Positions 1 to 6,217 of a stretch of 8,499 nucleotides of DNA are shown here, one piece after another (position 1 is the first letter of the stretch; every line of letters begins with the position of its first letter). The notes under the pieces are model-generated. The model made no database searches. It was not told where the DNA came from and saw only the letters and a program-made list of their open reading frames with translations. The stretch comes from Acidaminococcus fermentans (GTDB lineage: Bacteria > Bacillota_C > Negativicutes > Acidaminococcales > Acidaminococcaceae): assembly GCA_004555735.1 (NCBI GenBank), contig SFHH01000088.1, positions 1 through 8,499 on the forward strand. Reading direction: 5' to 3'. A program made the position numbers and the translations under genes.

Positions 1-930
1 CCAGTTGATGGTACCGTTTTTCCCTACGATGGCCCGCTTGGTGTTCATATTGTACATGTTCTTTGACCAGTTCTCGATGGTGGAATAGGTCAGGGTGGCG
101 TCATCCCCGATGAACAGTTCCACGGCCCCGGCGTGGAGGTTGGCCACGTTGTACTTAGGAGCGGAACAGCCTTCGATGAAATGGACCTTGGCGCCCTTTT
201 CCACAATGATCATGGTATGTTCGAACTGGCCAGCTCCCGGTGCATTCAGCCGGAAATAGCTTTGGAGAGGAATGGATACATCCACTCCTTCCGGCACGTA
301 GACAAAGGATCCGCCGGACCAGACCGCCCCGTGGAGAGCAGCGAATTTATGGTCCGTAGGCGGGATCAGTTTCATGAAATGCTTCCGTACGATGTCTTCG
401 TACTTTTTCACCGCCGTATCGAAGTCCGTGTAGACGACTCCCTGCTTCACCAGTTCATCCTGGATGCTGTGGTATACCACTTCAGAATCGTACTGGGCAC
501 CCACTCCGGCCAGGGAAGTCTTTTCCGCTTCCGGGATCCCCAGCCGGTCAAAGGTATCTTTGATGTCTTCCGGCAGATCGTTCCAATTGGCGCTCATCCG
601 GGCATTGGGCCGCACGTAGGTGACGATATTGGCCATATCCAGACCGCTGATGTCCGGTCCCCATACCGGATAGGGGATCTGGTAATACAGATCCAGGGAT
701 TTCAGCCGGGCATCCAGCATCCATTGGGGTTCGTCCTTCTTGGCAGAGATCTCCCGGACCACATCCGGAGTCAGCCCTGCTTCCGTCTTATATTCATGAT
801 TGGAAGCCTTTTTGAAGTCGTACATGTTGCTGAAATCAGTCAACGCGTCGATGGTCTTCCGTTCTTTCTGCAGTTTCTGTTCGTCAGCCGAGGTCTCCCG
901 GGCCAGCGCTGCGTTCTTTTCTTCCGTCAT
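1..930 (-). CDS. sufB: Fe-S cluster assembly scaffold protein SufB (partial, C-terminus outside window)
   Basis: SufB is the core of the cytoplasmic SufBC2D scaffold, on which iron-sulfur clusters are built from persulfide sulfur delivered by SufS/SufU. The frame is open for 310 codons from the ATG at 930 to the left edge with no stop, so roughly the N-terminal two thirds of a protein usually near 470 residues is present. Family features seen: an N-terminal helical segment (YDFKKASNHEYKTEAGL), then DEPQWMLDARLKSL and the PVWGPDISGLD stretch. After these comes the beta-helix region with VYVPEGVDVSIPLQSYFR and FIEGCSAPKY, whose Cys255 corresponds to the conserved core cysteine of SufB. The start is chosen because sufC ends 16 nt upstream, a GGGTGA-like ribosome binding site sits 5 nt before the ATG, and the residues after it match the family N-terminus. 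It is translated from the same mRNA as sufC. Nothing looks broken. SufD is a related protein, but the EGCSAP and IPLQSYFR motifs favour SufB. Confidence 0.95.
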   Translation of the reverse strand, partial: MTEEKNAALARETSADEQKLQKERKTIDALTDFSNMYDFKKASNHEYKTEAGLTPDVVREISAKKDEPQWMLDARLKSLDLYYQIPYPVWGPDISGLDMANIVTYVRPNARMSANWNDLPEDIKDTFDRLGIPEAEKTSLAGVGAQYDSEVVYHSIQDELVKQGVVYTDFDTAVKKYEDIVRKHFMKLIPPTDHKFAALHGAVWSGGSFVYVPEGVDVSIPLQSYFRLNAPGAGQFEHTMIIVEKGAKVHFIEGCSAPKYNVANLHAGAVELFIGDDATLTYSTIENWSKNMYNMNTKRAIVGKNGTINW

Positions 931-946
931 TCTGCTCACCCGCCCG

Positions 947-1684
947 TCACTTCTTATAAGCGTCGTAGCCGTTGGCTTCGATTTCCTGGATCAAGGAAGC
1001 ATCTCCGGTCTTGACGATCCGGCCGTTGATCAGCACATGGACCACATCCGGATGGAGCTTTTGGAGGATCTCGCTGTGGTGGGTGATGATCAGCAGGGAG
1101 TTATTTTCGTTGTGATATTTGTTCACCGCTTCCGAAACGATCCGCACCGCATCCACATCCAGGCCAGAATCGATTTCGTCCAACAGGGTCAGTTTCGGTT
1201 CCAGCATGCACATCTGGAGGATTTCATTCTTCTTCCGTTCGCCCCCAGAGAACCCGTCATTCACATACCGATCTGCATAGCTCCTGTCCATGGACAGGGC
1301 GTCCATTTCCTGGTGGAGTTTCTTCCGGAAAGGCATGATCCGCTGTTTTTCTCCGGAAATCGTGCCCTTGGCATTCCGGATGAAGTTTTCTACCGTAATC
1401 CCCTGGACGGAGATAGGAGCCTGGAAAGCCATGAAGATCCCCGCCTTGGCTCTTTCGTTTACCGGCTCGTGGGTGATTTCTTTTCCTTCGAAATAAATAT
1501 GACCTTCGGTCACAACATATTTAGGGTTGCCCATGATGGTGTTGAACAGAGTCGATTTGCCGGCACCATTAGAGCCCATGATTACATGGGTTTCCCCTTG
1601 GTTGATGACCAGATCCAAGCCTTTCAGGATTTCCTTACCTTCGACGGCAACTTTCAATCCTTCCACTCGCAATAATTCACTCAT
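947..1684 (-). CDS. sufC: Fe-S cluster assembly ATPase SufC
   Basis: SufC is the ABC-type ATPase of the SufBC2D complex. It is cytoplasmic and drives conformational change in SufB/SufD rather than transport. The 245-residue product is the usual family length. Motifs seen: Walker A GSNGAGKST (37-45), Q-loop Gln88 (MAFQAP), ABC signature FSGGERKK (145-152), Walker B LTLLDE with catalytic Glu170 followed by the SufC-type IDSGLDVDA, and the switch histidine in IITHH (His202). The usual ETDSGLD reads EIDSGLD here, a mild change. The reading frame stays open upstream to 1777, but the ATG at 1684 is chosen: it lies 6 nt after an AGGAGAG ribosome binding site, and the 31 extra residues do not resemble SufC. 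It is the first gene of the operon. The sufCB order resembles clostridial and Negativicutes suf operons more than Bacillus sufCDSUB. Confidence 0.96.
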   Translation of the reverse strand: MSELLRVEGLKVAVEGKEILKGLDLVINQGETHVIMGSNGAGKSTLFNTIMGNPKYVVTEGHIYFEGKEITHEPVNERAKAGIFMAFQAPISVQGITVENFIRNAKGTISGEKQRIMPFRKKLHQEMDALSMDRSYADRYVNDGFSGGERKKNEILQMCMLEPKLTLLDEIDSGLDVDAVRIVSEAVNKYHNENNSLLIITHHSEILQKLHPDVVHVLINGRIVKTGDASLIQEIEANGYDAYKK

Positions 1685-1859
1685 ACTAACCTCTCCTACC
1701 CACAGGCCCTTCAACGCCTGTGTACTGAAATAAAAACTTATGCTGTATCTTACCGCTCCGGATCCGCTCCTGCGCAAAGGATGGGGACCCGTGGGAAATA
1801 AGAAAATGGACCAGGATTCCTGTTTCTACTGTAATCAAAAAATATTCACCTGAAATCCT
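1685..1859 (-). other. Long 5' leader of the sufCB mRNA with pre-RBS hairpin
   Basis: About 175 nt separate the predicted transcription start (near 1859) from the sufC ATG, and they contain no convincing gene. Directly before the ribosome binding site is a perfect 7-bp inverted repeat, CACAGGC and GCCTGTG (1701-1707 and 1716-1722) with an 8-nt loop. In the mRNA this stem ends only a few bases before the AGGAGAG sequence. A short direct repeat GGAGCGG (two copies four bases apart) lies further upstream in the leader. There is no U-run after the hairpin, so it is not a terminator. A role in translation control is possible but not shown. I do not recognise a known riboswitch class. Confidence 0.5.
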
Positions 1860-1865
1860 TTCCCT

Positions 1866-1894
1866 ATTATAAATGATTTTCCCGGGTTCGACAA
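1866..1894 (-). promoter_or_regulatory. Sigma-70-type promoter of the suf operon
   Basis: Read on the minus strand, a -35 box TTGTCG (1889-1894) is followed after exactly 17 bp by a perfect -10 box TATAAT (1866-1871). Transcription should start near 1859 and run into sufC. It is the only strong promoter-like sequence between the gntP-side terminator and sufC. T-rich tracts at 1919-1936 lie upstream. I see no recognisable Rrf2/IscR-type or Fur-type box over it. Confidence 0.75.
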
Positions 1895-1960
1895 TATATC
1901 ATAGTGCAGTCAGGGGAATTTTTTTGAAGATTTTTTGAAAAATCCTGTTAGAGATGAAAC

Positions 1961-1991
1961 AGAAAAAGAGGGTGTGAATAAATTCACACCC
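1961..1991 (-). terminator. Rho-independent terminator downstream of the gntP-family gene
   Basis: A perfect 9-bp stem, GGGTGTGAA (1970-1978) and TTCACACCC (1983-1991), closes a 4-nt loop. On the minus strand it is followed by TCTTTTTCTG, a U-rich tail; on the plus strand no T-run follows, so it acts on leftward transcripts. It lies about 164 nt after the permease stop codon and 67 bp upstream of the suf -35 box. It therefore insulates suf from permease transcription. Confidence 0.8.
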
Positions 1992-1993
1992 CC

Positions 1994-2141
1994 GGTCGTG
2001 GGTCTCGAGTCTCGGGCCGTGAGCCTGGACATCCAAGCCGTTTGTTCTTTTTCTACCAGATGATCAGACAAAATCCACTGAAATCCGAAAAAATGGATTT
2101 TAGTGCTGCACCAACAAGCCAGCGACTCATGACTCGCGACC
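1994..2141. repeat. Structured intergenic segment with imperfect terminal inverted repeats
   Basis: The segment between the permease stop and its terminator carries no credible gene. Its two ends are related. Positions 1994-2018 (beginning GGTCGTGGGTCTCGAGTC) and the reverse complement of 2118-2141 (beginning GGTCGCGAGTCATGAGTC) align without gaps over about 24 bases, with roughly 17 matches. Each arm also has its own internal repetition: GTCTCG twice at 2002-2014 and GACTC twice at 2124-2135. Between the arms lies an 8-bp perfect stem, AAAATCCA (2070-2077) and TGGATTTT (2094-2101), with a competing 6-bp stem formed by AAATCC at 2081-2086 and GGATTT at 2095-2100. The pattern resembles a small palindromic intergenic repeat (REP- or MITE-like), a stem-rich 3' untranslated region, or a small RNA. 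I cannot tell which from one copy. Confidence 0.45.
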
Positions 2142-2154
2142 AATCCCTTTATCC

Positions 2155-3555
2155 TCACCCCAGGATCAGATACAAGATATACACATTGATCATGGCGGCG
2201 ATGCCGGTGACCAGGGTCCCCATGGTCTGGGCCCGGTAGCCATCCTGGACTTCCATATCCCCGAAGTTGGTGACCACCCAGAAATAAGAGTCATTGGCAT
2301 GGGACACCGTCATAGCCCCGGCCCCGATGGCAATGACTGTGATGGCTGCCAGCATGGTCGTCCCCAGTCCCAAGGTCCCCATCAGAGGAGCCATGATCCC
2401 GGCCGTAGTGGTGATGGCCACGGTAGAAGATCCCTGGGCTGTCTTCAGGATGGCAGACAGCAGGAAGGGGAAGAAGATCCCCAGGCTGGCCAGGGTATTG
2501 GAATTTTCCTTGATGAACGCCACCATGCTGGTGGATGCGATGACCTTCCCCAGCACGCCTCCGGCAGCGGTGATGAACAGGATGGGTCCCACCACTTTCA
2601 GGGTTTCATCGGTGATTTCATAGAAGGCTTTCATCTTGTCCGGCATGGTACTCTGCATCAATACCAGGATCCCCAGGATCACCCCTACACTGATGGCGAT
2701 GATGGGCGTTCCCAGGAAGGTGATGACATCCGTCCTGTTCCCGCTCATGGCCATAGCACTGGACAGGCCCATAAGGATGATGGGCACCACAATGGGAGCA
2801 AAGCTCATAAAGGCACTGGGCAGCTGACCATAGCTCTTGATGAGTTCTTCATAGGTCTGCTGGACCTCTGCCGGTTCTGTACTTTCTGCCCGTTCTTCTT
2901 TGGATTTCACTTTTTTGCCGATATAGTTGGCATAACAGTAGGCGGCGATCATAGGCAGGATGGAAGATGCGGTCCCCAGACCGATGATCAGGATCAGGTT
3001 GGGTTCCAGCCCCATCCCTTCATAAATGGTATTGGCAGCAGCAATGGGTCCCGGTGTGGGCGGAATGAAGCAGTGGGAAATATACAGCCCCATGGACATG
3101 GCTACTGCCGTAGCTACAGCGGAACAATGGGTCCGGCGGACCAGCGCCTTCCGGATCGGATTCAAGATGACGAAACCGCTGTCACAGAATACCGGGATGG
3201 AAACGATCCACCCCATGATCAGTACCGCCAGGCTGGTATTGTTCTTCCCTACCAGGCGCACCACGCAGTCAGCCATTTTCAAGGCAGCTCCCGTCTTTTC
3301 CAAAATGGTCCCGATCAGGGCTCCCATGATGATCACGATGCCGATGCTGGTGAAGGTCCCGGCAAAACCGGCACTGACCACATCCGCGATCCCCAGCACT
3401 TTCCCATGCTTTACCAGAGGGATCCCGCCGATCAGGCCGAAGATCACGGAAACCCCCAGGATAGCCAGGAAAGGATGGATACGGAATTTCGAAATGGCTA
3501 CGATCATGACGATGATGGCAATCACAAAAGCAAAAATCAAAGGTAAGCCAGTCAT
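2155..3555 (-). CDS. GntP-family permease (gluconate or related sugar acid/hydroxy acid transporter)
   Basis: This is an inner-membrane secondary transporter of the gluconate:H+ symporter family, members of which carry gluconate, D-serine, glycerate and related acids. The product is 466 residues and highly hydrophobic from the first residues (MTGLPLIFAFVIAIIVMIVA), consistent with 12-14 membrane segments. Family motifs seen: ILEKTGAALKMADC (85-97), SIPVFCDSGFVILNPI (119-134), SHCFIPPTPGPIAAAN (160-175), KTAQGSSTVA (371-380) and SHANDSYFW (418-426). A charged loop at about 213-245 splits the protein into two halves. The frame allows a GTG start at 3564, but the ATG at 3555 is preferred because it leaves about 11 nt after the GAGGGGG ribosome binding site, against 2 nt for the GTG. 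It has its own promoter and terminator, so it is probably transcribed alone. A WYL regulator is divergent. The substrate cannot be read from the sequence. Confidence 0.93.
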   Translation of the reverse strand: MTGLPLIFAFVIAIIVMIVAISKFRIHPFLAILGVSVIFGLIGGIPLVKHGKVLGIADVVSAGFAGTFTSIGIVIIMGALIGTILEKTGAALKMADCVVRLVGKNNTSLAVLIMGWIVSIPVFCDSGFVILNPIRKALVRRTHCSAVATAVAMSMGLYISHCFIPPTPGPIAAANTIYEGMGLEPNLILIIGLGTASSILPMIAAYCYANYIGKKVKSKEERAESTEPAEVQQTYEELIKSYGQLPSAFMSFAPIVVPIILMGLSSAMAMSGNRTDVITFLGTPIIAISVGVILGILVLMQSTMPDKMKAFYEITDETLKVVGPILFITAAGGVLGKVIASTSMVAFIKENSNTLASLGIFFPFLLSAILKTAQGSSTVAITTTAGIMAPLMGTLGLGTTMLAAITVIAIGAGAMTVSHANDSYFWVVTNFGDMEVQDGYRAQTMGTLVTGIAAMINVYILYLILG

Positions 3556-3585
3556 TTTCCACACATCCCCCTCAAAAATAATCCA

Positions 3586-3614
3586 TTGCGGCCTTTTGTT
3601 TTGCAGGATATAGT
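3586..3614 (+). promoter_or_regulatory. Possible weak promoter of the WYL regulator
   Basis: On the plus strand, TTGCGG (3586-3591) precedes TATAGT (3609-3614) by 17 bp. The -10 box is good (5/6) but the -35 box is poor (3/6). It would overlap the divergent permease promoter face to face, so one protein bound here could affect both. Its mRNA leader would be about 130 nt. This is the best candidate I see for the regulator gene. Confidence 0.3.
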
Positions 3615-3639
3615 ATATGCTATTTTCGAAAAAAGTAAA
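3612..3639 (-). promoter_or_regulatory. Promoter of the GntP-family permease
   Basis: On the minus strand, TTTACT (3634-3639) and TATACT (3612-3617) are 16 bp apart, a reasonable sigma-70-type promoter matching 4/6 and 5/6 consensus bases. Transcription should start near 3605, about 50 nt before the permease ATG. The -10 box sits inside the near-palindrome ATAGTATATGCTAT (3611-3624 region), which could double as an operator. Confidence 0.6.
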
Positions 3640-3651
3640 CTATATTTTTCA

Positions 3652-3664
3652 TATGGCCGCCATA
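3652..3664. promoter_or_regulatory. Candidate operator palindrome in the gntP/WYL intergenic region
   Basis: A perfect inverted repeat, TATGGC-C-GCCATA, with 6-bp arms and a 1-bp centre, lies 13 bp upstream of the permease -35 box and between the two divergent genes. Its place and symmetry suit binding of a dimeric regulator, perhaps the WYL protein encoded next to it. No T-run follows, so it is not a terminator. It is a single copy, and its function is inferred. Confidence 0.35.
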
Positions 3665-3748
3665 ATTTTTCTTGCAGCCAGGTGTTCCTTTTTTTTCCAG
3701 AACAAGATATCATTAAGGAAACGGATGTCTTACCCTGAGGAGGCTGCC

Positions 3749-4741
3749 ATGACCAAAGGAATCAACCAAAAACTGAAAATGCTGTACCTGGAAAAGATCT
3801 TCCAGCGGGAAACCGATGATGACCATGGGCTTACCCTGCAGGAGATCACAGAACGGCTGAAGAAGGCCGGAGTCAATGCGGACCGGAAGACTCTCTACAG
3901 CGATTTTGCAGAACTGAAGAAATATGGCCTGGATATCATCAGTTCCAACGGAGGACGGAGCTGTACCTATCATTTAGGGAACCGGGAATTCCAGATCGCT
4001 GAGCTGAAGCTCCTGGTAGATTCCGTACAGGCGGCCCAGTTCATCCCGGATGAAAAATCCCACGCTCTGATCAGCAAACTGGAAAAACTGGCCAGCCGGG
4101 AACAGGGCAAGAGCCTCCAGCGGCAGGTGCTCATTGCCGGTCGCGTAAAGACCTCCAACAAAAAAGTCTATTTGACGGTGGATAAACTGCACCAGGCCAT
4201 CAACACCAATGTGCAGGTCCGTTTCCACTACACCCGCTGGAACACCCGCAAAGAACTGGTCCCCCGCAACCAAGGAAACTGGTTCCAGGTCAGTCCCTGG
4301 CTGATGATCCTGTCCGATGAAAACTACTATCTGGCCGCTTACTATGAAAAGGCCGGAGAGATCCGCCATTATCGGGTAGACAAGATCGAAGATCTGGAAC
4401 TTCTGGAAGACCTGCCCCGGGAGGGCAAAGAGGCCTTCCAGAAATTGGATATCCCCAAATATGCCAATATACATTTCGGCATGTTCAATGGGGATCAGAC
4501 AGAAGTAGAACTACAGGTCCAGAACGAAAAAGTTGGGATCTTCATCGACCGGTTCGGCAAAGACATCATGCTGATCCCCCAAGGGCCCGACACCGTATCC
4601 CTGACCGTGAAAGTAGATGTAAGTGCCCAATTCTTGGGCTGGATCATGGCTTTAGGAGAGGGCGTCGAGATCATCCGCCCGGAATGGGTACGGGAAAAGA
4701 TGGTCCAGGAAGCCCAGCGGATCTTGCAGGTGTATAAATAG
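3749..4741 (+). CDS. WYL-domain transcriptional regulator with N-terminal winged helix-turn-helix
   Basis: This is a cytoplasmic DNA-binding regulator of 330 residues, the usual size for the HTH-WYL-WCX family. An N-terminal winged helix-turn-helix covers about residues 5-75: LTLQEITERLKKAGVNADRKT is the helix-turn-helix part and LYSDFAELKKYGLDIISSNG the recognition helix and wing. The WYL domain lies at about 142-220 and includes VRFHYTRWNTRKELVPR, SPWLMILSDENYYLAAYYE (the WYL triad reads YYL) and the ligand-type motif HYRVDKIEDLELLE. A WCX-like C-terminal part follows, ending EIIRPEWVREKMVQEAQRIL. The frame runs back to 3617, but the ATG at 3749 has an excellent GAGGAGG ribosome binding site 5 nt upstream, and the 44 upstream residues look non-coding. 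It is the only plus-strand gene here. Divergence from the permease suggests it controls that gene; ligand unknown. Confidence 0.93.
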   Translation: MTKGINQKLKMLYLEKIFQRETDDDHGLTLQEITERLKKAGVNADRKTLYSDFAELKKYGLDIISSNGGRSCTYHLGNREFQIAELKLLVDSVQAAQFIPDEKSHALISKLEKLASREQGKSLQRQVLIAGRVKTSNKKVYLTVDKLHQAINTNVQVRFHYTRWNTRKELVPRNQGNWFQVSPWLMILSDENYYLAAYYEKAGEIRHYRVDKIEDLELLEDLPREGKEAFQKLDIPKYANIHFGMFNGDQTEVELQVQNEKVGIFIDRFGKDIMLIPQGPDTVSLTVKVDVSAQFLGWIMALGEGVEIIRPEWVREKMVQEAQRILQVYK

Positions 4742-4781
4742 AAAAGGGAGGTGTTGCACGTTCTGTGCAACACCTCCTTTT
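4742..4781. terminator. Bidirectional rho-independent terminator
   Basis: A perfect 13-bp stem, GGAGGTGTTGCAC (4747-4759) and GTGCAACACCTCC (4765-4777), closes a 5-nt loop. It is flanked by AAAA on the left and TTTT on the right, so a U-rich tail follows it on both strands. It begins directly after the regulator stop codon (4739-4741) and ends 8 bp before the permease stop codon read from the other strand. It thus terminates both convergent transcripts. Confidence 0.92.
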
Positions 4782-4789
4782 CCATTTTC

Positions 4790-6211
4790 TTACAATCCCG
4801 TCCATCCTGCCAGCTGCAGGACAGCCAGGGCAACGGAAGCCAGGATGCTCTGGAGCAGCAGGAAGGGGGCATACCATTTGGCATACCGGTTGTAGGCAAC
4901 CCCTGCGATCCCCAAGGACCCCATGATGGTCCCGGCCGTAGGTACGATACAGTTGGACAGACCGTCCCCGAATTGGAAGGCCTGGACGGCCACCTGCCGG
5001 GTGATCCCCGTAAGATCCGCCAAGGGTACCATCAGGGGCATCACAGCCGAAGCCTGCCCGGATCCGGAAGGGATGAACAGGTTGATGAACAGGTTGGCCC
5101 AGAACATCAGGATAGACCCGATCACCGGCCCAAAGCTTCCGATAGGGATGGAAAGATAATAAACGATGGTATTCAGGATATGCCCATCTTTCAGGATGAC
5201 CGAGATCCCATTGGCAAAGGCAATGATGAACCCTGCATTCAGCATGGGTTTGCATCCTTCCAGAAAGGCTTTGGTGGTGCCGTTCACGCCCAGCCCCAGG
5301 ACCCCGCCCTGGATGAGTACGGCCAGGAACATGATGGCCGCGATCTGCTGGTTCCCCCATTTGGCGACCACAGCCCCGGTCATGATGGCAATAATAGCCA
5401 GGACCATGACTCCCAGGCAGGTCTTTTGGGTCAGGTTCAGCTTGCCGGCTGATTCGAAAGTCTCCCCTTCCTGGGCGCCCATGTATTCACTGACGGCCAT
5501 CCCTTCCTGGTAGCACAGGCTCTTGGTGGGATCTTTCTGGATGCTCTTGATGTATTTCATCACCAAGACGTAGTTGAGGACAAAATTGACTCCATGGAAA
5601 GCGAACCGTACCGGCATCCCGGAAAACACCGGCAGTTCGGCAATGGGATGGGCTACCCCCAAAGTGGACGGATTGGCCCAGCCCACGTTGAACCCGGAAT
5701 AGGCCCCCAGATAGATCATCATGAAACCAGCTGCTGCGTCCAGCCCCATGGTCTTGGATAGGATCATACCGATAGGGATCAGGGCCACGGTAGGGTTGGC
5801 AAAGACCCCTGTAGCACCACCGATGGACATGAAGGCCATGATGACGAACACAATCTTGCTGAGGTTCTGGGCACCGCCCTTCGCCGAAAGGGAACGGAAT
5901 GCCACTTCAACAGCTCCGCTTTTCTGCATCATATGGACGGCAGACCCCGTGAAAAGCACCATGGCAAACAGCACGGAAGCTCTCTGGAAGCCGGTGACCA
6001 CCGCATTCAGCACGGCGAAAGGTCCTTGCGGCGACTGAGCTACCGCATGGTAGGTCCCGGCCACCACCCGGGTCATCTTCCCCACTTTCACCGTATCGTA
6101 TTCTCCCGCCGGCAGCACCACCGTCAAGATGGCTGCTACACAGATCAGGAAGAACAGCAGGGCTATGGTCTCCGGGAATACAAATTGTTTTTCTTTTTTC
6201 TCCATCATCAT
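4790..6211 (-). CDS. YfcC/DcuC-family permease (putative basic amino acid or peptide-derived substrate transporter)
   Basis: This is an inner-membrane transporter of the YfcC family (C4-dicarboxylate anaerobic carrier superfamily), 473 residues with about 12 hydrophobic segments. Features seen: a charged N-terminus, then a first membrane helix ending VVLPAGEYD (31-39), the typical YfcC opening; GGATGVFANPTVALIPIG (131-148); GAYSGFNVGWANPSTLGVA (169-187); FIPSGSGQASAVMPLMVPL (379-397); QFGDGLSNCIVPT (413-425); and GVAYNRYAKW (437-446). Relatives are often labelled arginine/ornithine antiporter, but that label is weak and the substrate is not proven. Three ATG codons follow one another (6211, 6208, 6205). 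The AGGAG site (6214-6218) is 2, 5 and 8 nt from them, so initiation is more likely at the second or third; the outer boundary is given. It follows the M20 amidohydrolase by 6 nt, with the ribosome binding site overlapping that gene's stop codon, so the two are probably translationally coupled. Confidence 0.92.
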   Translation of the reverse strand: MMMEKKEKQFVFPETIALLFFLICVAAILTVVLPAGEYDTVKVGKMTRVVAGTYHAVAQSPQGPFAVLNAVVTGFQRASVLFAMVLFTGSAVHMMQKSGAVEVAFRSLSAKGGAQNLSKIVFVIMAFMSIGGATGVFANPTVALIPIGMILSKTMGLDAAAGFMMIYLGAYSGFNVGWANPSTLGVAHPIAELPVFSGMPVRFAFHGVNFVLNYVLVMKYIKSIQKDPTKSLCYQEGMAVSEYMGAQEGETFESAGKLNLTQKTCLGVMVLAIIAIMTGAVVAKWGNQQIAAIMFLAVLIQGGVLGLGVNGTTKAFLEGCKPMLNAGFIIAFANGISVILKDGHILNTIVYYLSIPIGSFGPVIGSILMFWANLFINLFIPSGSGQASAVMPLMVPLADLTGITRQVAVQAFQFGDGLSNCIVPTAGTIMGSLGIAGVAYNRYAKWYAPFLLLQSILASVALAVLQLAGWTGL

Positions 6212-6217
6212 CTCTCC

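Noticed and set aside
133..1675. Overlapping plus-strand open frames opposite sufB and sufC
   Set aside because: They are antisense to two genes with full family motifs, have no good ribosome binding site and show no recognisable domain.
1701..1722. Hairpin before sufC as a transcription terminator or attenuator
   Set aside because: No U-run follows the stem on the minus strand; it is followed by the ribosome binding site instead.
1685..1777. N-terminal extension of SufC by 31 residues
   Set aside because: The downstream ATG at 1684 has the ribosome binding site and the family N-terminus; the extension is leader sequence.
1910..2158. Possible 82-residue minus-strand small protein in the intergenic region
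   Set aside because: It would start with a GTG at the permease stop codon, runs through the inverted-repeat segment and the terminator hairpin, and its composition reflects those repeats.
2299..3546. Long plus-strand open frame (415 codons) opposite the GntP permease
   Set aside because: Its translation is rich in His, Asp, Gly and Gln in a way typical of the antisense of a hydrophobic protein, and it lies entirely within a clear permease gene.
3617..3748. N-terminal extension of the WYL regulator by 44 residues
   Set aside because: The extension overlaps the divergent promoter and operator-like palindromes, while the ATG at 3749 has an ideal ribosome binding site.
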